Positions 1-12,235 of a stretch of DNA of 64,000 nt are shown one piece after another. The stretch spans positions 63,409,290-63,473,289 of the forward strand of contig NC_087063.1 of NCBI RefSeq assembly GCF_963678635.1, read 5' to 3'. This DNA comes from Symsagittifera roscoffensis. Its lineage: Eukaryota; Xenacoelomorpha; Acoela; Convolutidae. The first letter of the stretch is position 1; each line of letters opens with the position of its first letter. The position numbers and the translations under genes were made by a program. The notes beneath the pieces are model-generated. The model had not been told where the DNA came from. It did not search any database and worked only from the letters and a program-made list of their open reading frames with translations.

Positions 1-1103
1 TGCACAAAACTATAATCAAAAATACCAAAACAAGCCTCTCACTCAGTATCTTTCAAAGTTCAACCACAAGCTACAGTGGATTGTAGCGAAAACTATCCAT
101 TTTTCCAACAAAAAAAAACATGATTAATAAACATCATACAAGAAATCAACCACATTACTCAGAGCATGAAACTTTTTATTGCCAAAATCAACAACGATTT
201 AGTACAAATCAACAAAAGATATTGGAATATTGATCAACCAGATCCTACTTATTTTTCAGATCTTTTTGAAGCAAATGCACGAAATGAACAAATACGACAA
301 ACAAGACAAACCTTAGCATCAAATAAACAAAAGTATAATGATAAATTTCAATCACAAAATACAATAAATAACTAAATTAATCAACCAACTCAAATGCAAA
401 ATGAAATCCCACTACCATGTTATTTACAACAACATAAAATTACAAAAACACAACTTACAAACTTTTTTCAATTACCAAATGCCGCAGAATCACTACAAAT
501 GACTATGAATCACTACTTTATGGGTGGATCTTCTATATCTTCTAATAAACAACTAAACCACTTCTTATATTCGCAGTAACAGATCTTGAATTATCAGTAG
601 AAGATTATTTAAACGCATTCACAGCTAATTTATTTTTAAATATAAGACGTGAACTAGTAAATACGCCACTTCATCAAAATTGGATACATAGATGCACAGC
701 CCTAATCCAAATCACACTTGATGGCGCAGCCCAAACACAGTTTTCAGTTTGACCTACAGATTATAAATCAGACTGGAATAAATTTACACAAAAAATTTCA
801 AGAACGTTCGACTCTGAGAGAAATAAAAAACATCAAAGAAGTCTAAGCAACGAAATTCGTATACTCCCTAATGAAACAATTAAACAACTTGAAGTAAGAA
901 CCAAAACATTAGAAAGAAAAGCATCTTCCTTTAATACGCATGATAATAAAAACACAAAAATGAAAGAAAACTTGATGATGAATCTAAAAACACAATTACG
1001 AAAAATAGCGACAAAAAAGAGAGCATCGCATTCATTTTTAATTTGAGAACCTGATATAGATTTCCGAAAAATAGTAGACAAACTAGAACAAACTGAAATC
1101 ACA

Positions 1104-1472
1104 ATGAAACTTGAAGAAACAGAAAATCTTAAACTACAATACGTTAATAGAATCGAAACAAATACCACACAAATAAACAACATACACAATTCAGATGTAG
1201 ACCTGACTGAAAAGATCACAGAAATTTTGAACATATATGAGAAAAATCCCAATTTCAAAGGTAAACCATCTTTCAAGAAATGGCGTAATTATTGTCGATG
1301 TACGGACATAGCATTGCTGAATGTAGGCAAAAACAACAAAATAACCAAAATAAACCACAAAAGTACAAGGAACCAAACAAATCATTCAACCAATACATGA
1401 AAAAGGATCAAAATTTACCAAACAAAAATGTACATTGTAAAAACAGCTCTGGTAAAACACTCCCAAATAATT
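1104..1472 (+). repeat. gag zinc-knuckle segment, copy 1 of a direct duplication
   Basis: This segment begins with a run encoding MKLEETENLKLQ and ends near KTLPNN. It is similar along its length to 1680-2055. In this copy the first zinc-knuckle Cys has become Arg (reads WRNYCR) and a frameshift separates it from the GHSIAEC half, so the knuckle cannot be translated intact. The spacing between copies is about 576 bp. Confidence 0.75.
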
Positions 1473-1679
1473 GAAATTACTCAAGAAACCAATCACCCTA
1501 TAACTCTAATTATAGAGGTAGATCACCAGAACAAAGAAACTCACGAAATTTCCCACAAAACAGATATAGTCGATCAAATAGCCAAAATAACCAGTATAGA
1601 AACAACTATTCACGATCAAATTCAAACAGAAGAGAGTTTTTGGATACCACTTCCCATTCAAATTCTAGAAAAAGACACT

Positions 1680-2055
1680 ATGAAACTGGAAGAAACAAAA
1701 AATTTAAAATTGCAATAGGTAAACAACATCCATACAACTACTTCGCGAATAAACAACATTCATGACTCCGACACTGAACTAGCTGAAAAAAAAACACTCA
1801 AATAATAAATATCTACGAGAAAAACCCAAATACCAAGGGCAAACCATCATTCAAACAAGGGTGTAACTATTGCCGTAGATATAGACATAGCATTGTCGAA
1901 TGTAGACAAAAACAACAAGAAAATCAGAACAAACCATAGAAAAATAGAAAACCAATAAATCCTTTTATCAGTACATGAAAAAAGACCAAAAATTACCAAA
2001 CAAAAACATTCACAGTAATAATAGTCGAGGAAAACAACTCCCAGATAACTATAAT
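1680..2055 (+). repeat. gag zinc-knuckle segment, copy 2 of a direct duplication
   Basis: This is the second copy of the 1104-1472 segment, starting with MKLEETKNLKLQ. Around 1860-1905 it retains a spacing-perfect CX2CX4HX4C zinc knuckle (reads CNYCRRYRHSIVEC). The surrounding frame is nevertheless broken by stops. Tandem copies of a nucleocapsid knuckle are common in retroviruses, but here the whole ~370-bp surrounding segment was duplicated. Confidence 0.75.
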
Positions 2056-2839
2056 ACCTCCAGACAACAATCACCACCACGGAAAATCTCCAGATCGAAG
2101 AATTTCACAAAATTCCTCATATAGTCGATCAAACAGTCAAAACAATCAATATTGAAATAATCTTCTGAGATCAAATCCAAACTGGAGTAACTACTCAAAT
2201 TAAAATAGGAAGCGTTCATATTCAAACTCTCAAAATCGATATTATTCAAACGACCGTTCCAGAAATTCCTGGTATAACCAAAACAGAAACTACTCAAATA
2301 ATAGGTATAGAAAATACTCAGATAATAGATCACGAAACTATTCAAATAACAGATCAAACTGAAATCATAATCACAATAGATCACGTGAAAATTCCAAAAA
2401 CCGATATTTTGATTATTCAAATCGACAAAAAATTTATTCTCAGTTACCAATCAGGAGTCATAAACAATATCAAAATCCATCAGTAGTACACCTAAAACAT
2501 CAAAGACAAGTCAACCAGTTACAATCAACTGACAAAACCCAATCAGACCCTCCCGTATTGATAACACAGAAGATTCAGAATTACAACTAAATCACATAGA
2601 TTGTGAATCCACAAATGATGAGAACGAATCAGAAAAGACGCTTTCAATAAACATGCTTCAGATTGAAAATGAGTACGAAACCCCAGTTGAATCGAATTAT
2701 TATCAAAACAATGAAAATTTTGAAAACTGACATTTCAGAAAATACACAAATCATAACAGACTATACTGAATAAGAACTTAAAGGAAGTTCAAGTACGAAT
2801 AATATATAACAAAATAAGCAAATAAAGTACAATCACCCG

Positions 2840-3104
2840 CAGAAAAATCTCGACAGTCCCACTTTTGTTAGAAAGAGCAAAAAGCAAAGATTTTCAACAA
2901 CCAGACCCCGAAATTGATTTCTTATTAGACTCTGGAGCAGAATCAAAAATCAAAAAAATTCCCACATGGAATGAAATACAATTTCTACATCCAGAATTGT
3001 TAACTCTAAAGACTTCAAGCAGACTAGCTACAGCACAAGGATCAAGTTTAACAAACTTTGGAAAAATTCAATTACTCCTCGTTCCAAATCGCACAAAGAA
3101 ATAA
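2840..3104 (+). pseudogene. retropepsin-like aspartyl protease remnant
   Basis: The protease would cleave the gag-pol polyprotein. The frame 2865-3104 contains the active-site signature FLLDSGAES at about residues 24-32, the classic D-S/T-G-A catalytic triad of retroviral aspartyl proteases, followed by a hydrophobic strand (KIQLLLVPN). It stops at 3102-3104. The downstream Gypsy-type protease-RT linker (reads PPFFSKIYPIQPGTK at about 3295-3340) continues in other frames. Known of the family: the protease acts as a dimer of about 100-residue subunits, so this frame is slightly short. Confidence 0.7.
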
Positions 3105-4266
3105 AATAAACTTTTTAATAAACCCTCCAAACAAATATTTCATATTACAGATATTAAACACAATATCGTTGGATTACCTTTTATTACTAAATATATCCCC
3201 ACTACTATTATCCTAAATAGCAAATTAAATAAAAAAGATAATTACACTTTAATGAAAAACTCATCACTCACATTCATTCAAAGAATATTTAAAAAACCTC
3301 CGTTTTTCTCCAAAATTTACCCAATACAACCAGGAACGAAAACATCTGAAACCATTATCAGGATATGTATATAGCTTCTCAATAGGTCAAGTCCATCAAA
3401 ACAACAAAAAACAAAAAAAAACAAAAAATTTTCATGTTAGAATTTGAATTCAACCCAATTCATAAATTTTTTCGAGGAACAATCTCATCAATAAAATAAA
3501 CGAAGAAAACAAACTCAGATATAATTTTTTTGCAATGTTACAACAATTCCCCAATTAAATTAACGTTACCTAAATTTTAAGGATATTGTGAAACCAATGC
3601 AACTATTTCTCCCGCAATTGAAACAGCATATAGATTGTTAGATATATGTTGAAATTATTAGAGAATGTCAATCAACATTTTTCAAAGAAGAATTATCAAT
3701 TGATAAGGTAATTAATGATTCAAAACAAAAAACAGACTACTTTACAAAATCGCATTATTTTAAACACACATTTCAAACTACAAAATAAACTAATGAACAG
3801 CAGAAATTTCTTACAATGTTTAATTTTCAACACTTGCAAATTATACAGCAAGAATTTGACCAAAAAGCAGAACTACTACTTGAATACCCAATGGCTTACG
3901 CTACATCTAAGTTTGATGATGAAAAAGTAAATTCACCATTACATCTACCTCTATAACTTGATGCAATTTCAAAAAAAACAACGAGCAAGTAAAGTTCCAA
4001 TTCAATGACATGATAAAATCAATAGATTACTAGATATTTTAGAACGATATAAAATCGTTTCTCCGTTTAATGAAGAAGAGCAACCAAAAAGAGACACTTT
4101 CAAAAATCCCGTTATTTTTCTCATCGTTATTTTTTCCGTTATTTATCCCGTTGTTGAGGAAAATTTTTAAAAATTGTTCTAGAAGCTAGATACCACAATT
4201 CACTTATTGATGAATCTAATGGTAATTGGCCCAGAGAACCAATTCAAGTAATTCTCACGAAAATAA
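3105..4266 (+). pseudogene. reverse transcriptase remnant with its catalytic core deleted
   Basis: Only the N-terminal part of a Gypsy-type RT is visible. Near 3960-4140 there are phrases such as KINRLLDILERYKIVSP and NEEEQPK, typical of the entry to the RT fingers. Near 4258-4295 the sequence reads KINGKNFTTAD, which corresponds to RT motif A. It then jumps directly into the connection/RNase H region (RFEGIKTLL). Motifs B and C, including the expected YxDD, are absent. A deletion of several hundred bases is therefore inferred at about 4290. 3340-3960 is AT-rich and heavily decayed. Confidence 0.65.
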
Positions 4267-4750
4267 ATGGAAAAAACTTTACAACAGCTGACAAAACGAT
4301 TTGAAGGAATAAAAACACTCCTCACTGAACAATTATCAAATACTATTCCAGATCCAGACCAACTAATTTATGCTATATGCGACGCCTTAAATTTCGGCAT
4401 TGGCGCAGCATTATTACAATCACACTGTGGAAGAAATAAAGTGGATCTTGTTTCGGCAAACTCAAGACTATTTACACAAGCTGAACTTAGACTCTCTACA
4501 CTTATGAGAGAATGCACAGCTAAAATATATACTCTCACAGAATATGAATTTTGAATAACTGGATCAAAACATCCAACAGTTCTTTTTACAGATCATAAAA
4601 CTATATTTTTTCTATTTACACAGAAATCAAATCCAAACCAGAGAGTTTATAAATTTTAATTAGTTCTAATGAAATTCCCAGTTTTACATATGGTTTGGAC
4701 TGCAGAAAAAATCTTGCATTGCCAGACACACTCAGTTAAAACACACCAGC
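4267..4750 (+). pseudogene. RT connection plus RNase H domain remnant
   Basis: RNase H removes the RNA strand during reverse transcription. The frame 4267-4554 reads RFEGIKTLLTEQLSN, then AICDALNFGIGAALLQ, which carries the first catalytic Asp of Gypsy-type RNase H. It continues as ANSRLFTQAELRLSTLMREC with the catalytic Glu. After a stop (TGA, 4552-4554) the same frame continues with PTVLFTDHKTIFFL, including the next catalytic Asp. The domain order matches Ty3/Gypsy pol. One in-frame stop within the domain shows this copy is inactive. Confidence 0.75.
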
Positions 4751-5399
4751 TGAATTACTAACAAGATAAACAACAGTAGAAATAACAGAAAAAATATTAA
4801 GTTTTTTCTTGCATGATAGATCACCATGATTAGAATGCAAATATGCAGTAAAAACTGACGTTGATACTGCACAAATAAATAATTGAAAAATGTTTTCCAT
4901 TATATCTAGATTGCCGAAAAATCACTACGAAATAGACTTATTAGGAAACTCTACATTTAAACCAATACCATATTCATCATAGATCAAAAAAATACCCAAT
5001 AAAAACCATCAAAACTAAAAATGTATCGGACAGACCTATTCCCCCAATAGAAAAAGAAAACTTAACTGATAATATTCATTTATCAGCACCCCAGGATTTA
5101 GGCTCCAAATACACAATAAATCAAGTTTTTATTCTACACGACCCTCTAGATAATACATCTCTCTCAAGAACAGAAATTAAAAATGTTTTCCTACCAGCCA
5201 AAGACAAAATGACACTGAAACTACAATAGAAATATCAAAATCTTGATCAGTCATTAGAAAACTTGGATCTTCGCACAAATATAATATAAAACTCAGATAT
5301 AATATAAATATAAAAGCAGATATCACAATTCTAGGAAACAAAACATTTCTTAGATACTTCAAAAAAATTAATAACATATCCATAAACGGAAACACCAAT

Positions 5400-7140
5400 G
5401 TCCTGGAAAACTGAACATCCTAATTAAAAGAACCCTGTTAACCACTAGTATGATACTCCTAGCAACTCAAATTTCACATTCCTTAAATATAAAAGGACAT
5501 GCAGGATCGGAAAAAAAAACATACTCAAATTTTATACAAGATTTTAACTTTCCATATGCACCGATTTGGATTAAAGTATTAAGTAAAGATTTCTTAACAA
5601 GCCAGTTAAAAAAACCATACCCACATCAGAAACAAATAGCAGAAAAACAATACTTCAAAGGACAAAGTTTGTATTTCAAACACAGAATCTCATTTGATAC
5701 AAAAGGACCGTTATTATCCTCCTCAGAAGGAAACTCATAAATTATGGTTATAGTTGATGCATTTACACACTATGTAGCACTCAATCCTGAACCTCACTAA
5801 AATGCCTATTTTGCATATACAACACTTTACGAACACTGAATAGCAAAATTTGGATTACCAGAAATCCTTATCACCGATAATGACACCGAATTTATAAATT
5901 TATGCCATCTTTACAACATTAAAAGTAAACCACGATTGTCTCATGCCCCATGGACTAATGGTTTAGTCGAAAGAATGAACCGTTCTCCAAGAATAACTAA
6001 GATGTATCGTACATGGAATAGATAAAAAAACACCGAATGGTAAACAGACGTGAAATTTTTCCCCTTAGCTGATAATTCACAGATAACAACAACCCTAGGA
6101 CTATCACCTTATGAAATCGTTTTCAATCAAAAAATACTGAACATCACAAGATTTATTAGTTACATACTATGAATGTGAAGACAATGAACAAAAAAAACTA
6201 CATAAATACGCCATAAACGAAGTAACTCAATGCCAATCCGAACCACAAGAACTAGAAACAACCAATTGAGTAGCGGCACTTTATGCAAAACCCCGAGCTG
6301 CAATCATGTCCACAGCAAATTCCTCAAAGCATCCACAAGGCTATTGCCAACCTTTTAAAGAATCGATTTGTTATAATTTACCGTTACACACGCACGTTTA
6401 AGATCACTTTCATCACCCACAAATCATAAAATTAGCCTCCGGCACACATACAGAATGGATTTTGAATAGAGATAAAAAACACAATGAAGTTTATCAAAAA
6501 ATAGACGAAAAAGTATTACAAAGAGAGAATATTCAATAACAAGTTATTTCACGATTCACACCAGCTACAAACCTTAAAATTGGTATGTATGTCTTACGTA
6601 ACACAAGAAAAAATATCCAAAAAATTGAAACCAATCCGAGAAGGACCATTTCAGATTATTGACAAACCCACTGATGTAACATACAAATTTATTGATTCAA
6701 AAAAAAAGGAAAGAGTTCAAAACAGAAACAATCTTCTACCATATTACCAAAAAGAACACAATCTTCGCAAACTAACACAGTTATACTCCTTTTCAGGACT
6801 AAAGTTGTCCACGACAACTCAGACTATAATCAGCAACAAACACATGATATAGATTGCTCATCACAATTATTAGAACCAAAAGAAAGTTAAAAATACATCA
6901 ACAAAACCTCAAGAAAGAAGCAATAAAGAAATACCTCAAAAATAAAGAAAAATCGAAAACTAGAAGAGAAAATTTATCACAAGAAACAAAAGAAAAGTCT
7001 CAACTACGACAATCACCATGACTCCGAATTCACCCACGGAAAAATTGCAAAACTGTCATCCCACAATCTAAAATTTTAAAGAAAGTTGAATTTCAAAAAT
7101 GGCTTTCCAATTACTTAATCAATTCTAACATTTTAAAATA
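5400..7140 (+). pseudogene. integrase of the Gypsy-type element, decayed and interrupted
   Basis: Integrase would insert the cDNA. The N-terminal zinc domain is at 5450-5640: His residues are present (ISHSLNIKGH) but the Cys pair is missing (reads VLSKDFLTSQL). The DDE core lies at about 5690-5990: first Asp in RISFDTKGP, second in LITDNDTEF, Glu in TNGLVERMNR. The C-terminal GPY/F-like module is in the frame 6580-6852 (KLKPIREGPFQIIDKP). Several stops break the frame. A foreign 165-bp segment copied from the env-like gene sits at 6137-6303. The reading resumes after it (HPQIIKLASGTHTEW at about 6416-6460). Confidence 0.8.
6137..6303 (+). repeat. env-derived 165-bp segment embedded in integrase (copy A)
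   Basis: This stretch is nearly identical to 7626-7789. It starts at the shared CACAAGATTTATTAG and ends at CCCCGAGCTGCAA. Here it interrupts the integrase reading just after SPYEIVFNQK. In copy B the same sequence is at the start of the env-like gene and continues naturally into it, so copy B is the likely source. Confidence 0.85.
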
Positions 7141-7620
7141 AAAGAAATTTTTCTTGTCTTAACCACAATTCGTGCTGACACTCTTGAAAAACTAGTTAAA
7201 CTTTAGCCAATCAGAAACTATTTAAACATCACCCCATTCTGACACCACTTCTTTAGCCGACACTTTACTGACTTCAAACATATATAAAACTATAACTTAA
7301 AGACCTCCAGGTCAAAAATAAGCAACACGTTCATATTCGACAACTGAAATAAACAAGTATAAACTCTCCCCCCAGCTAACAAAAAACTCTTCCTCCAGCT
7401 CCATCAATTATATCAGCTCAATCTTTTCCACTCCCATTATTCTTAACAGAACTTATCTATGAATATGATAGATAAACATAAAAGACACTTGGATCCTTAA
7501 AATTCTGTAAACCATATTCGGGATTATCCTTCACACGTCTGTTTTAATAATTTTTTTCCTACAAATAATCTCTCCGTTTGTTCTTTCAGAACCAAGATTC
7601 CATCAAAATCCTTCCCTTTG
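7140..7620 (+). other. non-coding spacer between integrase and env-like gene, promoter-like
   Basis: No frame is visible. The stretch contains TATATAAAAC at about 7280, an AATAAA-like signal at about 7347 and a pyrimidine-rich TTGTTCTTTCAG before 7590 that could be a splice acceptor for the env-like gene. It could be an LTR-like or env leader region. No second copy was found in the window, so LTR status is not supported. Confidence 0.35.
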
Positions 7621-7625
7621 AACAG

Positions 7626-7789
7626 GACCACAAGATTTATTAGTTACATACTATGAATGTGAAGACAATGAACAAAAAAGACTACATAAATACGCCATAA
7701 ACGAAGTAACTCAATGCCAATCCGAACCACAAGAACTAGAAACAACCAATTGAGTAGCGGCACTTTATGCAAAACCCCGAGCTGCAACC
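7626..7789 (+). repeat. env 5' segment (copy B, likely source of the integrase insert)
   Basis: This is the direct-repeat partner of 6137-6303, with only a few differences (for example AAAAAAGACTAC against AAAAAAAACTAC). Its reading (DLLVTYYECEDNEQ) continues into the downstream env-like frame. Confidence 0.85.
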
Positions 7790-9540
7790 TTAACAGAGTA
7801 TAAATTCACAGCAACACTTTCAGAGAAAACAGTACATTGTTCCCAATTCTCAAATGGAAACAAAAAGGACTCGATCACGAATCTTTCTATCAAAGCAAAA
7901 AAGAAAGACTGTTATATCTTAATCTTGACATTTGTAAAAAACGAGCTCACGATTAAAGTTAGTCACCAGCAAAGACAAAAATCAAAAATTGATAACTTTT
8001 CAAGTTTTTCTAGACTCTGCACATCAAGCAGAACTTTGAAAGATACCAAGGTCATATAAGATCAGACTATAAATACCCGTTCCAAGGCGCACTCGAACAA
8101 TTAAATTATGAACTCCATGATAAAAACTGGATAGCACGAATTGGAATAAACAACCTTTCTAATTGTAAAGCAGCCACAAAAAATGAAGGATATGAAGAAT
8201 TAATGTTTTTTGATTGGAAAATCCAATTAGAAAAAGTACAACTAACACGAGATTTAAAAGGCGAAACCATAATTTATCAGGGAAAACGGTTGCCTTGCAA
8301 AACTGACCAAGGTTATTGCGACCCAACAACAAGAAAAGAAGCAACTATTGTTTGGTTCCCTGAAGACATATGTACCACATTTCAGGTTACAAGAATTTAC
8401 GCAAGAATGATATTATTTCATCAAAAACATTTCATTGAATCAATCCCTTATGATAAAGTAAACCCTGATAAAATCCGACAAAACAGAAACCGTTCTAACA
8501 ATATCGATGGAATAGAAAATAAATTGACGCGTTTTCAAATCTATCCCGAAACAGAACTCGCCTGCAAATATAAAACTCCACTTTACAAAACACAATATTC
8601 AAATATTTTTGTCGAATACGAAAAAAGCTTCGACATGGTAACAGGAAAATTAATAAATAACCCAAATCTAACGTTCCATAGTTCTAAAGACGAAAATTCA
8701 TACATCCCAAAAAAAAATATTTTTGAAAAACATAGGAAGTACTGGTGGAAAACTTCGCCCACAAGATAAAAGCAGCACATGTTTACAAGAAATATCACTC
8801 ATGAACAATACTAAATTTGGCGCAATTTGACATGACAATCACTTAGATATGAAATTGTAGTGCACAATTAGCAGAATCTTTCAAGAATTGTCACTATCAG
8901 AATTAGATACACTTCATCAATTATGTGAACTAGAACGAACACAAATTTTACAATCGCAGTACTAAAAATACCTTATGCTGGAAAATTATTATCGGGCAAA
9001 AGGTCAAAATTCATTGATATTGAAGGAAACATACTATGGTATTACACATGTACAAAAAAAGTAATACCATTGAATGTTTTTGAAGATAAGAGATGTTATA
9101 AAAGAATACCTATATTCTACAAAAACAAAATACTATTTGTCGAGACACTTTCCGGACGAACATATTGGAAATCGGCAGACACATGTGGATCTAAAAACAG
9201 CCACAAGGTTGTACAGCTAAACCCGGATGAGGATAAATATCTTCTCGCCCCATACCCTACACTTATGCCACCATTAGAGAAATTTTCACCAAAAAGTATC
9301 AGAGCTATTGCTCGTAACCCCAATATAGATTTACAATCAAAAGATATATACTCCAGATCCGATATACTACATCATATTCGCACAAAACAACTTCAATAAC
9401 TAACAAAACTGGACACAATCCAAAGACAATCAAAAGATCTGAATTTAAGAAGAAACCTTGCAGAAACAGCAGGATTTTCAGACATCTATGCACAAGACTA
9501 CAGTGGATACTTTAAAGATATAAAAAAAATTACATTTATT
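7626..9540 (+). pseudogene. envelope-glycoprotein-like gene of the retroelement, decayed
   Basis: An env-like protein is inferred from its position downstream of integrase and its Cys-rich, secreted-protein character. The longest frames are 8203-8769 (188 codons) and 9070-9399 (109 codons). The first has Cys residues in LPCKTDQGYC and DICTTF. The second has CYKRIPIFY and SADTCGS, followed by a region reading PTLMPPLEKFSP. Stops and frameshifts occur throughout. A clear fusion peptide or transmembrane anchor could not be assigned. Gypsy elements have acquired env genes from several virus groups; which source applies here is not decidable by eye. Confidence 0.5.
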
Positions 9541-9579
9541 TAAACTGTGAAAAATACCGTCCACAAAATATTTCACCTA

Positions 9580-10330
9580 TTAATGTTTTTAGTTTTGCAA
9601 ACCACAAAAACGAACTTCTCGCCTTTCTAGGATGGCTCTATTACATCTTAGAAAGAGTGACGCTCAGATCTTATACGCTTAGTTCTCACTCTTATTTAAT
9701 CTTTTCCCACTATCTTTCAATATACTCACACCAAATAAACGTGACTTACACTGCTCAAATCGAATAATGTTACGCACTAAACAAACTCACACCTACACTT
9801 ATTCTACATTTATTCAACGCCACTATATAACTAATGCACCATCACGAAAGCCACGACATCGATTCACATTTATCATTTCTAAATATACTTCACCATTCTT
9901 CCTAAACTTCACCTACTATATAAAAGACAGTAAAATCCAAGGCATCATCCGAAACTACGACCACATAAGACAAATGTATTTATTCTGCCCACTAACCAAT
10001 TGTTTTAACGTCGAAGAATCCCGCGAACTAATTGTCCCCCACGAATATATATACAGTCCAACAGTCTAGAAGATATTCATAAAACTAAATAAAATCATAA
10101 GCTATATAACCTAACTCAAAACACACTGCATGAAATTTTACTCAATAGTGACGAGCACAAAATCGTCCGAGCACTCGAGTTTCTATGGTCTCTCCTCCAA
10201 ACTAAGTACGTCATCCTCATGCTAGCCAAACTCCTCACATCATCCGACGCAATTCGCACTAATTTTCCAAATGGATTTTTGCAGACGACCACCCTTTGTA
10301 AGTATAATCAAGCAATCAAACAAATAAAAT
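9580..10330 (+). pseudogene. unidentified coding remnant downstream of the env-like gene
   Basis: I do not recognise this protein. The frame 9767-10069 encodes 100 residues (for example GIIRNYDHIRQMYLFCP and SRELIVPHEYIYSP). In another frame the coding character continues at about 10066-10300 (EDIHKTK, then LNSDEHKIVRALEFLWSLLQ). It ends at CTTTGTAAGTATAA, which resembles a splice donor. It might be the C-terminal part of the retroelement or an exon of another gene. Base use resembles the retroelement to its left. Confidence 0.35.
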
Positions 10331-11875
10331 TCAAACACTACTAACCATTCTTTATAAATGTCTCACTTTTCCTTTTTTTTATTTCACCACTCTATCATCT
10401 AAAACAAATGAAAATAAACCAAAAAATTGTAATTTTTTTTTATAAACTTTTCAAATTCATTTTAACAATTGCAGTATGTAATTGAAGCAGTAAAATTTCC
10501 CTTTCGACAACAGTAATCTCATAAATAAAAACACCCACAGCAGTAAATTAATATTTCCATGTTGTAAATTCATTGAAAATTGCATATAAATTAAAAAAGA
10601 AATAATATTTTTACCAGACGTTTTTTTATGAATTGAAATTCTTCACTCGCCCATAAATCACAATTTTTTCCACAATTGCACAGCTCGCCCACGGAGAATT
10701 GTTTCGTTAATAATTTTCAAGTTTTAACTTTCACTGATAACAACTCTCACTTGTTTGCACACGTTTCAAACTTTCCTTCATACCGGTTGGAGAGAAATAT
10801 ATAGTAAGGTGAACTAACCAACGCAACTTACTGACGTCACAAAACCACAAACTAATAGTTTGACTAAGTAAGAAAATCCCACAGTGCCCAAACCGGATTA
10901 AACACAGATTAAAACTGGATAATTTATTCTTTTGAAAACCACTTTCAAGTTTTAATAACACCAAAAAAAACACTAAAAAGTTGAAGGACAAACTAAAAAA
11001 CAAATTATTCTACCTATGAAAAAAAAAGGACACAACCAAAACAAAAAAAGAGAAAAACACGTAATGAAAAGGCAACAAAAGATTGAATATATAAAGAGAC
11101 TCTGTACAAAGAGATCATAAAATATAGCAATCTCCTGGCCTAACCAACCAGAGGGACGTCCTGAGCATGCTCTTTAGCCGGCCTAACGCAACACAACCAC
11201 TCTTTGTGACCCACACTCTATTTTTGCTGAGAATTTAAGCGATTTTTGCTGAGAGTGTGAGCGACTCTTTAAAAATAACCAAACTAAAATAAAAACGCTT
11301 TTGCGATAACAATTAAAAGTTATTCTTAACTAAAACTTGACTTTCAAGAAGTAATTACATAAATGCAGTATGTAAAGATTTCTTAGAGCCCAAGAAACGA
11401 GAAGCAAAGGAGTTGACAACCCGACTACACTCCAACTCTGGAATGCCAAATCTATTTGGTACGCTGCCGAAGTCACTATCCTCAAAGGATTTAAAGTATG
11501 GACTCAACATCGCAGCAAAGGAAACCCATTGAACAAGACCAATGGCCATCTCGATGTTGATCTCACATACCGATCCTAGTCACTTGGCACTTCACACGGA
11601 AAAGTCAAACTTCACCCTGCACGTAGTCTCGCTCTAAACTTAATGAAATCGATACATTATTGCATCGAGCAGAAGTCTTGACACAATCACCCAAGACTAC
11701 CCACGATCAACGAGATCCATCTTGAATCACGAACAAAACAATCTTCTTCCATTTACACGATAAATTATGTCTCTGGCCTCGTCAAGAAGTCACTGCTCAA
11801 AACCTGCAAAGGAAACTACGTCAGTCGTCCTTCACTACAATAAACAAATAAAAACTAAAAACTCTCCAAGCCCCG
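10330..11875. other. non-coding, AT-rich, no gene seen
   Basis: No frame looks like a protein. Homopolymer A/T runs are frequent. 11150-11270 has a short local repeat (TTTTTGCTGAGA twice at about 11222 and 11244). An LTR of the upstream element could lie here but no partner was found. Confidence 0.5.
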
Positions 11876-11879
11876 GATG

Positions 11880-12235
11880 GGTAGAACCAGTTCTGAACTA
11901 GTATTTATTAACCAATTGTTTTATTGATAAAAACTATCACTATAAAAAATTACTAACTCACCAATCATTTTCCATCTCTAACATTGATACTTATTTGTAA
12001 GTGCTGAAACTACTTGTAGTTTCAGCACCAGAACAATTTGAATAAATCTTTGAATACAGTTGTTCTCCTTCTGGAAACACTCCAAGAACTTACTTGCAAA
12101 AACCAGTATACACTAGATCCATTGAGAGTAAATACAAGAGTAAGATTAAGACTGGTATTAGACAAAGAAGTTGCACGAATCTATCCGGCCGAAAATATGA
12201 TAGCGTGACGAACAGACAGTGTACCTTATCTGGAA
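11880..12235 (+). repeat. ~350-bp dispersed repeat, copy 1, with hairpin
   Basis: This copy is similar along its length to 12540-12895, with the same orientation. Shared landmarks are GGAACCAGTTCT-like start, the hairpin at 12001-12028, CCAGTATACACTAGATC and GTTGCACGAATCTATCCGG near the end. It could be a pair of solo LTRs or a non-autonomous element. No coding sequence lies between the copies. Confidence 0.75.
12001..12028. repeat. perfect 13-bp inverted repeat (hairpin) with 2-nt loop
   Basis: The arms are GTGCTGAAACTAC and GTAGTTTCAGCAC around TT. The hairpin lies inside the 11880-12235 repeat. The same arms are fully preserved in the other copy at 12658-12685 (loop CT), although the surrounding sequence has diverged. 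Confidence 0.9.

Larger units (their letters stand above)
1..2790 (+). pseudogene. gag region of a Ty3/Gypsy-type retroelement, decayed
   Basis: The gag region would encode the particle structural protein. Short frames at 166-375 and 394-579 and a longer frame-shifted stretch at about 586-1050 read as a Q/N-rich capsid-like protein. Around 620-860 there is a recognisable gag-like passage, with text such as LELSVEDYLNAF and LIQITLDGAAQTQF. Zinc-knuckle (nucleocapsid) sequence follows at 1280-1320 and again at 1860-1905. From 2050 to 2790 the sequence is low-complexity Asn/Ser/Tyr/Arg-rich with many stops. Assignment to gag rests on position directly upstream of a retroviral-type protease and on the CCHC motif; the capsid part alone would be weak evidence. 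The 5' LTR is not in the window. Confidence 0.6.

Noticed and set aside
7140-7620. LTR of the Gypsy-type element
   Set aside because: TATA and AATAAA-like signals are present, but no second copy, no TG...CA ends and no target duplication were found.
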